Of a stretch of 64,000 nt of DNA, positions 1-7,416 are shown one piece after another. The stretch is taken from positions 62,001 through 126,000 of the forward strand of contig CAKSTR010000010.1 in assembly GCA_934500835.1 (NCBI GenBank). Direction: 5' to 3'. This stretch comes from an uncultured Paracoccaceae bacterium (lineage in GTDB: Bacteria; Pseudomonadota; Alphaproteobacteria; Rhodobacterales; Rhodobacteraceae). The notes beneath the pieces are model-generated. The model searched no databases. It saw only the letters and a program-made list of their open reading frames with translations, and was not told where the DNA came from. Each line of letters starts with the position of its first letter. Within the stretch, counting starts at the first letter, position 1. The translations under genes were made by a program, and so were the position numbers.

Positions 1-59
1 GGATAGATCGCAGCGATCACCCTTTGCAAGCCCATCCCCGCCCCCTATGGTCCGCCGCC

Positions 60-902
60 ATGACCCAAGGCCCCCTTTTGACCGACCGCCCCGCGCTGGA
101 GCGCAACCGTGCCCGCGCGCTGGCCATGCCAGACCCGGCCCTGTTCCTGCACGAGACCGCCATGGACGAGGTCAAGGAAAGGCTGGAAACGGTTAACAGA
201 ACCTTTACGGATGCGGCCGTGGTGACGGGTTTTCCTGCGCTGTGGCAACAGGTGCTGCCCCAGGCCCGCATGGTGCCGGATGCCGAGGTGCTGGACCTTG
301 CCCCCGCCAGCATGGATCTGGTGGTCCATGCCCTGGCGCTGCACTGGGCCAATGATCCGGTTGGCCAGATCGTGCAATGCCGTCGCGCGCTGCGGCCCGA
401 CGGGCTGTTCCTGGCGCTGTTCTTCGGGGGCCAGACCCTGCACGAATTGCGCACCGCTTTGGCCGAGGCCGAGGCTGAAGTGACCGGCGGCCTGTCGCCC
501 CGTGTCCTGCCGATGGGCGAGATCCGCGATGTCGGCGCGCTTTTGCAACGCGCCGGACTGGCGCTGCCGGTGGCCGACAGCTTCACCCAGACCGTCAGCT
601 ATCGCGATGCCTTCCACCTGATGCGGGACCTGCGCGCGATGGGAGAGGGCAACGCACTGGCCGGCCGGCTGCGCCACCCCACACGCCGCGCGGTCCTGCT
701 GCGGGCGGCGCAGATCTACGCCGCCGCCCATGCCGGGCCGGACGGCCGCATCCCCGCCAGCTTCGAGATGCTGTGCCTGACCGGCTGGTCCCCGCATGGC
801 AGCCAGCAAAAACCGTTACGCCCCGGATCGGCCCAGCAAAGGCTGGCCGAGGCGCTGAACACCGCCGAAGTGCCGCTTGGCAAAGGGTCGCAGCCCGGTT
901 GA
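60..902 (+). CDS. SAM-dependent methyltransferase-like protein (BioC/NDUFAF5 family)
   Basis: A 280-residue protein of the class I methyltransferase fold, resembling alphaproteobacterial relatives of the complex I assembly factor NDUFAF5. The C-terminal half is typical: residues 91-100 (ALALHWANDP) and 112-121 (RPDGLFLALF) match the strand 4/5 region of BioC-like enzymes. The N-terminal half lacks the glycine-rich SAM-binding motif I; the stretch around residues 40-62 has no E/DxGxGxG. An in-frame ATG exists upstream at 24, but 60 was chosen because the family-like sequence begins there. It lies 54 bp upstream of hemH on the same strand. Catalytic activity is uncertain; the fold assignment is reasonably sure. 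Confidence 0.8.
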   Translation: MTQGPLLTDRPALERNRARALAMPDPALFLHETAMDEVKERLETVNRTFTDAAVVTGFPALWQQVLPQARMVPDAEVLDLAPASMDLVVHALALHWANDPVGQIVQCRRALRPDGLFLALFFGGQTLHELRTALAEAEAEVTGGLSPRVLPMGEIRDVGALLQRAGLALPVADSFTQTVSYRDAFHLMRDLRAMGEGNALAGRLRHPTRRAVLLRAAQIYAAAHAGPDGRIPASFEMLCLTGWSPHGSQQKPLRPGSAQQRLAEALNTAEVPLGKGSQPG

Positions 903-956
903 CGGGCAGTCCAAAGCCGCTATCTCGGGCGGCAAGGCCACTGGAAGGACATCACG

Positions 957-1988
957 ATGGAAAAGCCTGCCGATCATCCCGCCATGCCGCGGCCGCGTAT
1001 CGGCATCCTGCTGGCCAATCTCGGCACACCGGACGGCTATGGCTACTGGCCAATGCGGCGCTATCTGAATGAATTCCTGTCGGACAAACGGGTGATCGAC
1101 TACCCCGGCTGGAAGTGGCAGCCGCTGTTGCAGACCGTGATCCTGGGCAAGCGGCCCTTTACCTCGGGTGCCAATTACAAGCTGATCTGGAACCATGAGC
1201 TGGATGAAAGCCCGCTTATGACCATCACCAAGGCGCAGACCTCGGCCATCGCGGCCGAGCTGAAGACCCGGCACGGCGACGCGGTCATGGTCGATTTCTG
1301 CATGCGCTATGGCAATCCCTCGACCGAATCGAAGGTGAAGGCGATGATCGCGGCGGGCTGCGAGAAGATCGTGTTCTTCCCGCTCTATCCCCACTATGCC
1401 GGCGCCACCTCGGCCACCGCAAACGACCAGTTCTTCCGGGTTCTGATGAAGGAAAAGCGCCAGCCGGCGGTGCGGACGGTGCCCGAGTATTTCGAGCACC
1501 CGCTTTACATAGATGCGTTGGCGCAATCGGTCCAGACCGCCTGGGACACGCTGGAGCGCAAGCCCGATGTGCTGGTCGCCAGCTACCACGGCATGCCGAT
1601 CCGCTATCTGACCGAGGGCGATCCCTACCATTGCCAATGCCAGAAAACCTCACGCCTGCTGCGTGAGCGCCTGGGCTGGCGGCCCGAGATGATCGACACC
1701 ACCTTCCAGTCGGTGTTCGGCCCGGAAGAATGGCTGAAACCCTATACGGTCGAGCATGTGGCCAAATTGGCACGCGAGGGGAGGAAGCACATCGCCGTCA
1801 TCGCCCCCGCCTTCAGCGCCGACTGCATCGAGACGCTGGAAGAGATCAACGGCGAGATCCGCGAATCCTTCGAACATGCGGGTGGCGAGGTCTTCACCTA
1901 CATCCCCTGCCTGAATGACCAGCCGGCCCATATCAGGGCCCTGGTGGCAGTGATCGGGGACAATCTGTCAGGCTGGATCAACGCCTGA
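957..1988 (+). CDS. hemH: Ferrochelatase
   Basis: Inserts ferrous iron into protoporphyrin IX, the last step of heme synthesis, at the inner face of the cytoplasmic membrane. The 343-residue length fits the family. Residues 16-25 (GILLANLGTP) are the conserved N-terminal motif. The SYHGMP motif near residues 209-214 carries the metal-binding catalytic histidine (about H211). A CQC pair follows at about 226-228. The downstream TFQSVFGPEEWL block is also diagnostic. A strong intrinsic hairpin follows 27 bp after the stop, and the next gene converges on it. Confidence 0.97.
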   Translation: MEKPADHPAMPRPRIGILLANLGTPDGYGYWPMRRYLNEFLSDKRVIDYPGWKWQPLLQTVILGKRPFTSGANYKLIWNHELDESPLMTITKAQTSAIAAELKTRHGDAVMVDFCMRYGNPSTESKVKAMIAAGCEKIVFFPLYPHYAGATSATANDQFFRVLMKEKRQPAVRTVPEYFEHPLYIDALAQSVQTAWDTLERKPDVLVASYHGMPIRYLTEGDPYHCQCQKTSRLLRERLGWRPEMIDTTFQSVFGPEEWLKPYTVEHVAKLAREGRKHIAVIAPAFSADCIETLEEINGEIRESFEHAGGEVFTYIPCLNDQPAHIRALVAVIGDNLSGWINA

Positions 1989-2015
1989 TGCCCCGATAAT
2001 CCGCGGGCAGAAATG

Positions 2016-2046
2016 AAAAAGACGGCAGCCACGGCTGCCGTCTTTT
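2016..2046. terminator. Bidirectional intrinsic terminator between hemH and the 59-aa gene
   Basis: A perfect stem GACGGCAGCC / GGCTGCCGTC with a two-base loop is flanked by A-run on the left and T-run on the right (AAAA...TTTT). It can therefore end transcription from hemH on the plus strand and from the convergent small gene on the minus strand. Confidence 0.9.
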
Positions 2047-2062
2047 CCTGAAGTGCGTCAGC

Positions 2063-2242
2063 TCAGTTCGAAGCGACTGCAGCGATCACGAGCAGCAGCA
2101 GCAGCGGAACAACGATGCCGCCAGCCGACGACGAGGTCGTGGCTTCAACGATTTCCGGTTCCATCACCGGCTCGACCAGGCCGCCAGCGAACGAAGCGGT
2201 GGCGACAGCGGTCAGCGCGGCAGCGAGCGCAAGTTTCTTCAT
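2063..2242 (-). CDS. Small secreted or single-pass membrane protein, 59 aa
   Basis: A complete 59-codon reading frame. It starts MKKLALAAALTAVATASFAG, a textbook Sec signal peptide, has an acidic middle (EPVMEPEIVEA), a Ser/Gly hinge and a C-terminal hydrophobic stretch (GGIVVPLLLLLVIAAV) near residues 41-56 that could span a membrane. The start is supported by GGAGG five to six bases upstream of the ATG. I recall similar short proteins in Rhodobacterales genomes, but no function is assigned and I do not propose one. The gene converges on hemH with a shared terminator. Confidence 0.85.
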   Translation of the reverse strand: MKKLALAAALTAVATASFAGGLVEPVMEPEIVEATTSSSAGGIVVPLLLLLVIAAVASN

Positions 2243-2388
2243 GTTAACCTCCAGTTATCGCATGCCGTCGATTTTGCAGAGGCGACGGCACGCACCCAAG
2301 ACTGTTCCTCGTATGCCCGTCATAATCTGCCCAAGTCGGGAATTGCAATCGGGGTTGTTCGGCTATGGTGCGCTTACCGATGTTGTCG

Positions 2389-2985
2389 TCAAATTAGCAA
2401 CACCTGCGTGCCAACTTCCGCCATGCCGAAAAGTTCTTCGATATGCTCGTTGTAGAGCCCGATACAGCCGTTCGACGACCGGCGGCCGATCTTGCGGGTG
2501 TCATGGGTGCCGTGGATCCGGTAGTAGGTCCAGCTCAGATACAGCGCGCGGGTGCCAAGCGGGTTGTCCGGTGCTCCGCCCTCGACCACGTCCGGCCATT
2601 CGGGGTTGCGCTCTTTCATCGAAGGGGTCGGCCGCCAGCTTGGGTTGACCACCTTCTGCACCACCTCGGTCCGGCCGCGGCGGGTCAACTCGTCCGACAG
2701 CGGCACCGAGGTCGGATACAGCCGATAGATCGACTGGTCTTCGGACCAGTAGTGCAGCGCGCGCGATGTGATGTCGATCAGGATCGCGCCCTTGCGGGTG
2801 TTGTCGAAATAGCCGCGCCAGTCCAGCATGCGGAAGCTGGAGATGTTGTTGCGGACGGTGCTGGAGGCCGGAGGAGCCATCTCTGTGCTGCCGTCCTGCG
2901 CGAAAACGGGGCCGGCCGCCGCGGCCCCCAACGCGACAGCGGCACCGCCCAGAATGGTGCGGCGGGTCAGCCTTTCGGCACTCAT
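2389..2985 (-). CDS. L,D-transpeptidase family protein, Tat-exported
   Basis: A YkuD-fold protein of 198 residues that would act on peptidoglycan in the periplasm, making or breaking 3-3 cross-links or attaching proteins. The N terminus has a twin-arginine signal (LTRRTILGG followed by an alanine-rich core ending FAQ). The active-site region reads H158 (RIHGTHD), then SSNGCIGL with the catalytic Cys near 174, the usual H-x(14-17)-S/T-x-G-C layout with Asn in place of the common His two residues before the Cys. The start at 2985 was chosen over the longer frame because CAGGAG lies just upstream and the Tat motif then sits at the N terminus. It is divergent from the CAP-domain gene. Confidence 0.88.
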   Translation of the reverse strand: MSAERLTRRTILGGAAVALGAAAAGPVFAQDGSTEMAPPASSTVRNNISSFRMLDWRGYFDNTRKGAILIDITSRALHYWSEDQSIYRLYPTSVPLSDELTRRGRTEVVQKVVNPSWRPTPSMKERNPEWPDVVEGGAPDNPLGTRALYLSWTYYRIHGTHDTRKIGRRSSNGCIGLYNEHIEELFGMAEVGTQVLLI

Positions 2986-3162
2986 GACTAGCTCCTGTTG
3001 AGTCTGCTCTTGCCGGGAACATAGCGAATCCGGTGGCATTCCGCAATTCACAGCCCTTTCATCAAGAAGGCTCACGCAGACTTGGGTTTGATACTTTGCT
3101 TCGGTTTCGTTAAAGGTGCCCCGGAAATAGTCCGTATCGCGGGCCGCAGTCGGGTGGATTGA

Positions 3163-3675
3163 ATGGACAGACGCAGCTTCATGGTTCTGGGATCGTCACT
3201 TGCGCTTGGCGCCTGCGTGCAGGGCGGCGGGGTGCAGTTGGGCGCCGATGGCAAGCCCTTGCCTCAGGTCTACCGGATCACCCCGGCGGTGGCCGAGAAG
3301 ATCCCCTTCCGCCTGCTGGATTCGGTCAACTCCCTGCGGGCGGCCAAGGGTGCGCAGCCGCTCAGCTACAATTCGCAGCTGAACGCCGCGGCCGAGACCC
3401 ATTCGCGCGACATGTCGCTGCAGAACCGGCCCTGGCACTTCGGCTCTGACGGCTCGTCGCCGCTCAGCCGGGTGCAGCGCGTCGGCTATACGGGCCGGCT
3501 GGTCGGCGAGAATATCTCCGAGACCTACCAGACCGAGCTGGAGACCCTTTCCGCCTGGATGTCCCAGCCCGACACCCGCGACGTGATCATGGAGCCGGCC
3601 GCCAGACAAATTGGCTTTGCCTGGTTCCAGGAGGACAATGGCAAGATTTGGTGGACGATGGTCACGGGGGCCTGA
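3163..3675 (+). CDS. CAP (SCP/PR1)-domain lipoprotein
   Basis: A 170-residue protein beginning MDRRSFMVLG with a lipobox LGAC at about residues 15-18, so probably exported and lipid-anchored. The rest is a CAP domain: NSLRAAKGAQPLSYN, then AAETHSRDMSLQNRPWHF, and VGENIS. These carry the usual histidine and glutamate positions of the cavity. Bacterial CAP proteins are poorly understood, so the substrate is unknown. It ends at a bidirectional terminator facing a second L,D-transpeptidase, so three envelope genes are clustered. Confidence 0.85.
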   Translation: MDRRSFMVLGSSLALGACVQGGGVQLGADGKPLPQVYRITPAVAEKIPFRLLDSVNSLRAAKGAQPLSYNSQLNAAAETHSRDMSLQNRPWHFGSDGSSPLSRVQRVGYTGRLVGENISETYQTELETLSAWMSQPDTRDVIMEPAARQIGFAWFQEDNGKIWWTMVTGA

Positions 3676-3695
3676 CTCTCTGATATACAAAGATA

Positions 3696-3719
3696 AAAGG
3701 GGCCTTCGCGGGCCCCTTT
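3696..3719. terminator. Bidirectional intrinsic terminator
   Basis: Stem AAAGGGGCC / GGCCCCTTT around the short loop TTCGCG, located between the convergent CAP-domain and L,D-transpeptidase genes. The A/T ends make it usable in both directions. Confidence 0.85.
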
Positions 3720-3743
3720 GTCATTCCGGCGCCCTGGCGGCTG

Positions 3744-4238
3744 TCACGGCAGGATGTGGATCACCGTTCCGGGCTGGATCATGGAATAGATCTTCTCGAT
3801 CTCTTCATCCGAGACCGCGATGCACCCCGCGGTCCAGTCCTTCTGGTAGATCTTGTTGTTCGGCCCGCCATGGATGAAGATGTCGCCGCCCGGCGGCTTG
3901 CCCATGCTGCTGGCATAGGCGCGGTCGTTGGTGTTGGGGTAATTCACCCGAAGCGACAGGTGATAGGTCGATTCCGGGTTCTTGTGGCTGATGACATAGG
4001 TGCCCTCGGGTGTCTTGCCGTCGCCCTCGAACTGCTTGTGGCCCACCGGCGCAAAGCCCAGCGCGATGTCATAGCTCTTCAGCACCTTGTCATTGTGCAG
4101 AAGATACATCTTCCGATCGGCCTTGTGGACCTGAACCGACGTTACCGTCGGCCCGTTGTATCGCTTGAATTTGGAATTGCCGCAGGCCGCAAGACCCACC
4201 ACAAGAACCATCATCAGAAGGTAGTTCACTGCCCGCAT
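3744..4238 (-). CDS. L,D-transpeptidase-fold lipoprotein
   Basis: A 164-residue YkuD-domain protein. The N terminus MRAVNYLLMMVLVVGLAACG is a lipoprotein signal with lipobox LAAC. The domain has the catalytic pattern H123 (FIHGGP) and TAGCIAV with Cys near 139. It would act in the periplasm on peptidoglycan. Upstream in-frame codons to 4310 were rejected because they would bury the signal peptide. It is distinct from the Tat-exported paralogue 0.8 kb to the left: the sequences share only the catalytic layout and the export routes differ. Confidence 0.87.
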   Translation of the reverse strand: MRAVNYLLMMVLVVGLAACGNSKFKRYNGPTVTSVQVHKADRKMYLLHNDKVLKSYDIALGFAPVGHKQFEGDGKTPEGTYVISHKNPESTYHLSLRVNYPNTNDRAYASSMGKPPGGDIFIHGGPNNKIYQKDWTAGCIAVSDEEIEKIYSMIQPGTVIHILP

Positions 4239-4339
4239 CGCTGCCCACGTCCGTCTTCTTGATTGCTTTTGGCAAAGCCAATAGCGGAATACCGCCGATC
4301 TGGCCAGCACCAGCTGCGACTGCCCCCCTCACGGATGCG

Positions 4340-5572
4340 TCAACTGCGGCGGGAGAAGCGGGCCGCCAACTCGATATGATGCGACCAGCGGAACTGGTCC
4401 ACCACCTGCACCCAGTCCAGCGCGTAGCCCCCGGCCAGCAGGATGCGGGCATCCCGGGCAAAGGTTGCCGGGTTGCACGAGACCATGGCAATCACCGGAA
4501 CCGCACTTGCGGCCAGCTTTTGCACCTGCGCCTCGGCCCCCGCGCGGGGCGGGTCGATCACAATGCCGGACAGGCCCTTCATCTCTTCGGGCTCAAGCGG
4601 CTGGCGGAAAAGATCGCGCTTCCTTGCCACGATCCGCTTCAGGCCTTGCGTGTTGCGCGCGGCCTTCTCCAGCGCCGCGACCATCGGCGCCTCGGCTTCA
4701 ATTGCGGCAACCTCGGCGGTTTCGGCAAGCGGAAAGGTGAAGGTGCCAAGGCCCGAGAACAGATCGGCCAGCCGTTTTTGCGGCAACAGAGCCTGCTTGA
4801 CCGCCGTCACCAGCGCCAGTTCCCCCTCGGGCGTGGCCTGCAGGAAGGCGGCGGGCGGCATCTGCACGCGGGCGACGCCAAAGACCTGCTCGGGCATCGC
4901 CCGCAGGGCGACCGTCTCATCGCCCCAGGTCAGCCGGGCCAGCGTGAACTTCTCGGCCAGCCGCGCCAGATCCATCCGCAGATCGCCGTCCAGCGGCTTG
5001 CCGCCTTCGACCCGCACATCCGGGCCGGTCAGGCTGTGGGTCAGCGTCACGGCCAGCGCCTGACTGCGCGACCCGCCCGCCACCGCCAAAGCCTCCACCG
5101 CCGGGAAAAGCGCCAGCAAAGAGGGGTGCAACAGGATGCAGCCCGGTATCGGAATGATCACATCCGACCCGCGGGCATGGAACCCGACCAGCGCCCCGCT
5201 CTTTGTCTTGCGTGCGGCCAACGTGGCCCGGCGGCGCGCGCGCGGCGGCGAGGTGATCACCCCGTCCCGCAACACATCGGTCGCCAACCCCTGTGCGGCC
5301 AGCGCATTGGCCACCACCTGCCGCTTCCACCCCGCCACGAACGGGTCAGAGGCGTGCTGCAACTGGCACCCGCCACAGGCCCTTGCATGGGCGCAGGGCG
5401 GCTTCACCCGGTCTGAACTGGGGACGACGATCCGGACATTCTCAAGCCGGTCGCCGGACAGATCGCCCTCGACGACCTCGCCCGGCAGCACGCCGGGCAC
5501 ATAGACCGGGCCCTGCGGCCCGGTGGCGATGCCGTGGCCCAGATGGCCCAGCCGTTCGATGGTCAGATTCAC
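4340..5572 (-). CDS. 23S rRNA (uracil-5)-methyltransferase, RlmD/RumA type
   Basis: A 410-residue TrmA/RumA-family enzyme that methylates C5 of uridine in RNA using SAM. There is an N-terminal TRAM-like beta domain (about residues 1-55), an iron-sulfur cysteine cluster C60, C66, C69 (CAHARACGGC) with a later fourth Cys, the IVIDPPRAG motif and VSCNP with the catalytic nucleophile near C366. Which uridine (U747 or U1939 equivalent, or a tRNA) cannot be told from sequence alone. Its ATG overlaps the stop of the upstream ABC gene by four bases, indicating translational coupling. Confidence 0.9.
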   Translation of the reverse strand: MNLTIERLGHLGHGIATGPQGPVYVPGVLPGEVVEGDLSGDRLENVRIVVPSSDRVKPPCAHARACGGCQLQHASDPFVAGWKRQVVANALAAQGLATDVLRDGVITSPPRARRRATLAARKTKSGALVGFHARGSDVIIPIPGCILLHPSLLALFPAVEALAVAGGSRSQALAVTLTHSLTGPDVRVEGGKPLDGDLRMDLARLAEKFTLARLTWGDETVALRAMPEQVFGVARVQMPPAAFLQATPEGELALVTAVKQALLPQKRLADLFSGLGTFTFPLAETAEVAAIEAEAPMVAALEKAARNTQGLKRIVARKRDLFRQPLEPEEMKGLSGIVIDPPRAGAEAQVQKLAASAVPVIAMVSCNPATFARDARILLAGGYALDWVQVVDQFRWSHHIELAARFSRRS

Positions 5573-7416
5573 GGGGTCTCGTCTTCCTCGGTGCCGATGA
5601 AGCCGCCGCTTTGGCGTTTCCAGTAGCGGGCGTAAAGCCCGCCCTTCGCCAGCAGGGCCTCGTGCGTGCCTTCTTCTACGATACGGCCACGGTCCAGCAC
5701 GATGATCCGATCCATGGCGGCGATGGTGGACAGCCTGTGCGCGATGGCCAACACGGTCTTGCCCTGCATGACCCGCTCCAGCGCTTCCTGAATGCTGGCC
5801 TCGACCTCGGAATCCAGCGCGCTGGTGGCCTCGTCCAGCACAAGGATGGGCGCGTCCTTCAGGAAGGCGCGGGCCAGGGCGATGCGCTGACGCTGGCCGC
5901 CGGACAGCTTGACCCCGCGTTCGCCAAGGAAGGCGTCATAGCCCTTGCGGCCCTGATGGTCGATCATGGCGGCGATGAACTCATCCGCCTCGGCCGCACG
6001 GGCTGCCGCCACGATGTCCGCCTCGGTCGCGTCCGGCCGGCCATAGGCGATGTTGTCCCGCGCGCTGCGGTTGAACATCGCGGTTTCCTGCGTGACCATG
6101 CCGATCTGGCCACGCAGCGATTCCTGCGTGACCTTCCGCAGATCATGGCCATCGACGGTGATCCGCCCCTCCTCGGGGTCATACAGCCGCAGCAGAAGCG
6201 AGACGAGCGAGGATTTCCCCGCACCGCTGGCCCCGACAATGCCCAGCTTTTCGCCCGCCTTCACGTTCAGCCGGATGTCGCGCACCCCGCCACGTTCGCG
6301 GCCATAGGCGAAGGTCACGTTGTCGAACCCGATCTGCCCCTTGATGCGAGGCAGGTCCACCGCATCCGGCGCGTCGGTCAGCGTATGCGGCGCCGAAAGC
6401 GTCCGCATCCCGTCCTCGACCTCGCCGACAGAGGTGTAGATGCCCATCAGCGTGAAGCTGACCCAGCCCGACATCTGCGCGATCCGCAGCGCAATGGCGC
6501 CTGCAGCCGCAATCTCGCCCGCAGTGGCCAGCCCCTGTTGCCACAGCATCACCGTGCCGCCGATCAGCAGCACCGGCAGAACCCCCGCCAGCAGCATCAG
6601 CGCAAAGCGGAACCAGGTGGAGATCACCCCGAATTCCAGCGAGCGGTCGCGGAACACCTCCATCGCGCCCAGCGCCACGCGGTCCTCGAACGCGGCATGG
6701 GCGAAAAGCTTCACCGTCTTGATATTGGTGATGGTGTCGACGACCTGCCCCGAAACCATCGCCCGGCTTGCCGCCCGCGCGGCCGAGTTGGTGCGGATCA
6801 TCGGCAGGAAGAAGCGGATCAGAAGAACATAGGCCACCAGCCAGACCGCCAGCGCCAGCGCGACCTTGGTATCCACCGCCACCAGAAAGATCACCGATCC
6901 GATCACCGAGGCCAGGGCGAAGCAGACGGTGTTGATCACCTCGGTCGCCACATCCGTAACGGCCCGCGCCGCCTGCATCTGCTTTTGCGCAATGCGCCCG
7001 GCGAAATCGTTGTCAAAGAAGGTGACGGCCTGCCCCAGCGTCCAGCGGTGCAGCCGGCTCAATACCAGCGGCATCACATTCGGCCCGATGACGATGCTGT
7101 TCGAGGCCGATGAGACCGCAAAGGCCATCGGCCGCAGGATCAGGTAAAAGGCCAGGAACCAGACCACCAGCGACCAGTGCTGCGCAAAGAAGGTCTGCGG
7201 CCCGGTGTTCACCGCAGCGTCGATCACCCAGCCAAGGATCAGCGCGCTGATCACCTCGGTCACTCCGGCAAGCGAGGAGATCACCCCCGCCACCACCAGC
7301 ATCGGCCAGGACCCGGACAGACACCACCGCATGAAGGCACCAAGGCTTTGCGGCGGGCTGCCTGTTGCCGGGCGGAAGGCGTCGATCGCGTCGCCCAGCC
7401 GGATCAAGGTGCTCAC
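5569..7416 (-). CDS. ABC exporter, fused membrane and ATPase domains (second of pair)
   Basis: A 615-residue type IV half-transporter. The N-terminal six-helix domain spans roughly residues 30-330. The C-terminal nucleotide-binding domain has Walker A GASGAGKSS near 400, the signature LSGGQRQR near 505, Walker B ILVLDEATSALD and the H-loop AIAHRLSTI. All catalytic residues are intact. It is the second of two homologous half-transporters in tandem, overlapping its neighbours by four bases on each side, which suggests stoichiometric expression and possibly a heterodimer. The substrate is unknown; lipid or drug export is the usual role of this MsbA-like group. Confidence 0.92.
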   Translation of the reverse strand: MSTLIRLGDAIDAFRPATGSPPQSLGAFMRWCLSGSWPMLVVAGVISSLAGVTEVISALILGWVIDAAVNTGPQTFFAQHWSLVVWFLAFYLILRPMAFAVSSASNSIVIGPNVMPLVLSRLHRWTLGQAVTFFDNDFAGRIAQKQMQAARAVTDVATEVINTVCFALASVIGSVIFLVAVDTKVALALAVWLVAYVLLIRFFLPMIRTNSAARAASRAMVSGQVVDTITNIKTVKLFAHAAFEDRVALGAMEVFRDRSLEFGVISTWFRFALMLLAGVLPVLLIGGTVMLWQQGLATAGEIAAAGAIALRIAQMSGWVSFTLMGIYTSVGEVEDGMRTLSAPHTLTDAPDAVDLPRIKGQIGFDNVTFAYGRERGGVRDIRLNVKAGEKLGIVGASGAGKSSLVSLLLRLYDPEEGRITVDGHDLRKVTQESLRGQIGMVTQETAMFNRSARDNIAYGRPDATEADIVAAARAAEADEFIAAMIDHQGRKGYDAFLGERGVKLSGGQRQRIALARAFLKDAPILVLDEATSALDSEVEASIQEALERVMQGKTVLAIAHRLSTIAAMDRIIVLDRGRIVEEGTHEALLAKGGLYARYWKRQSGGFIGTEEDETP

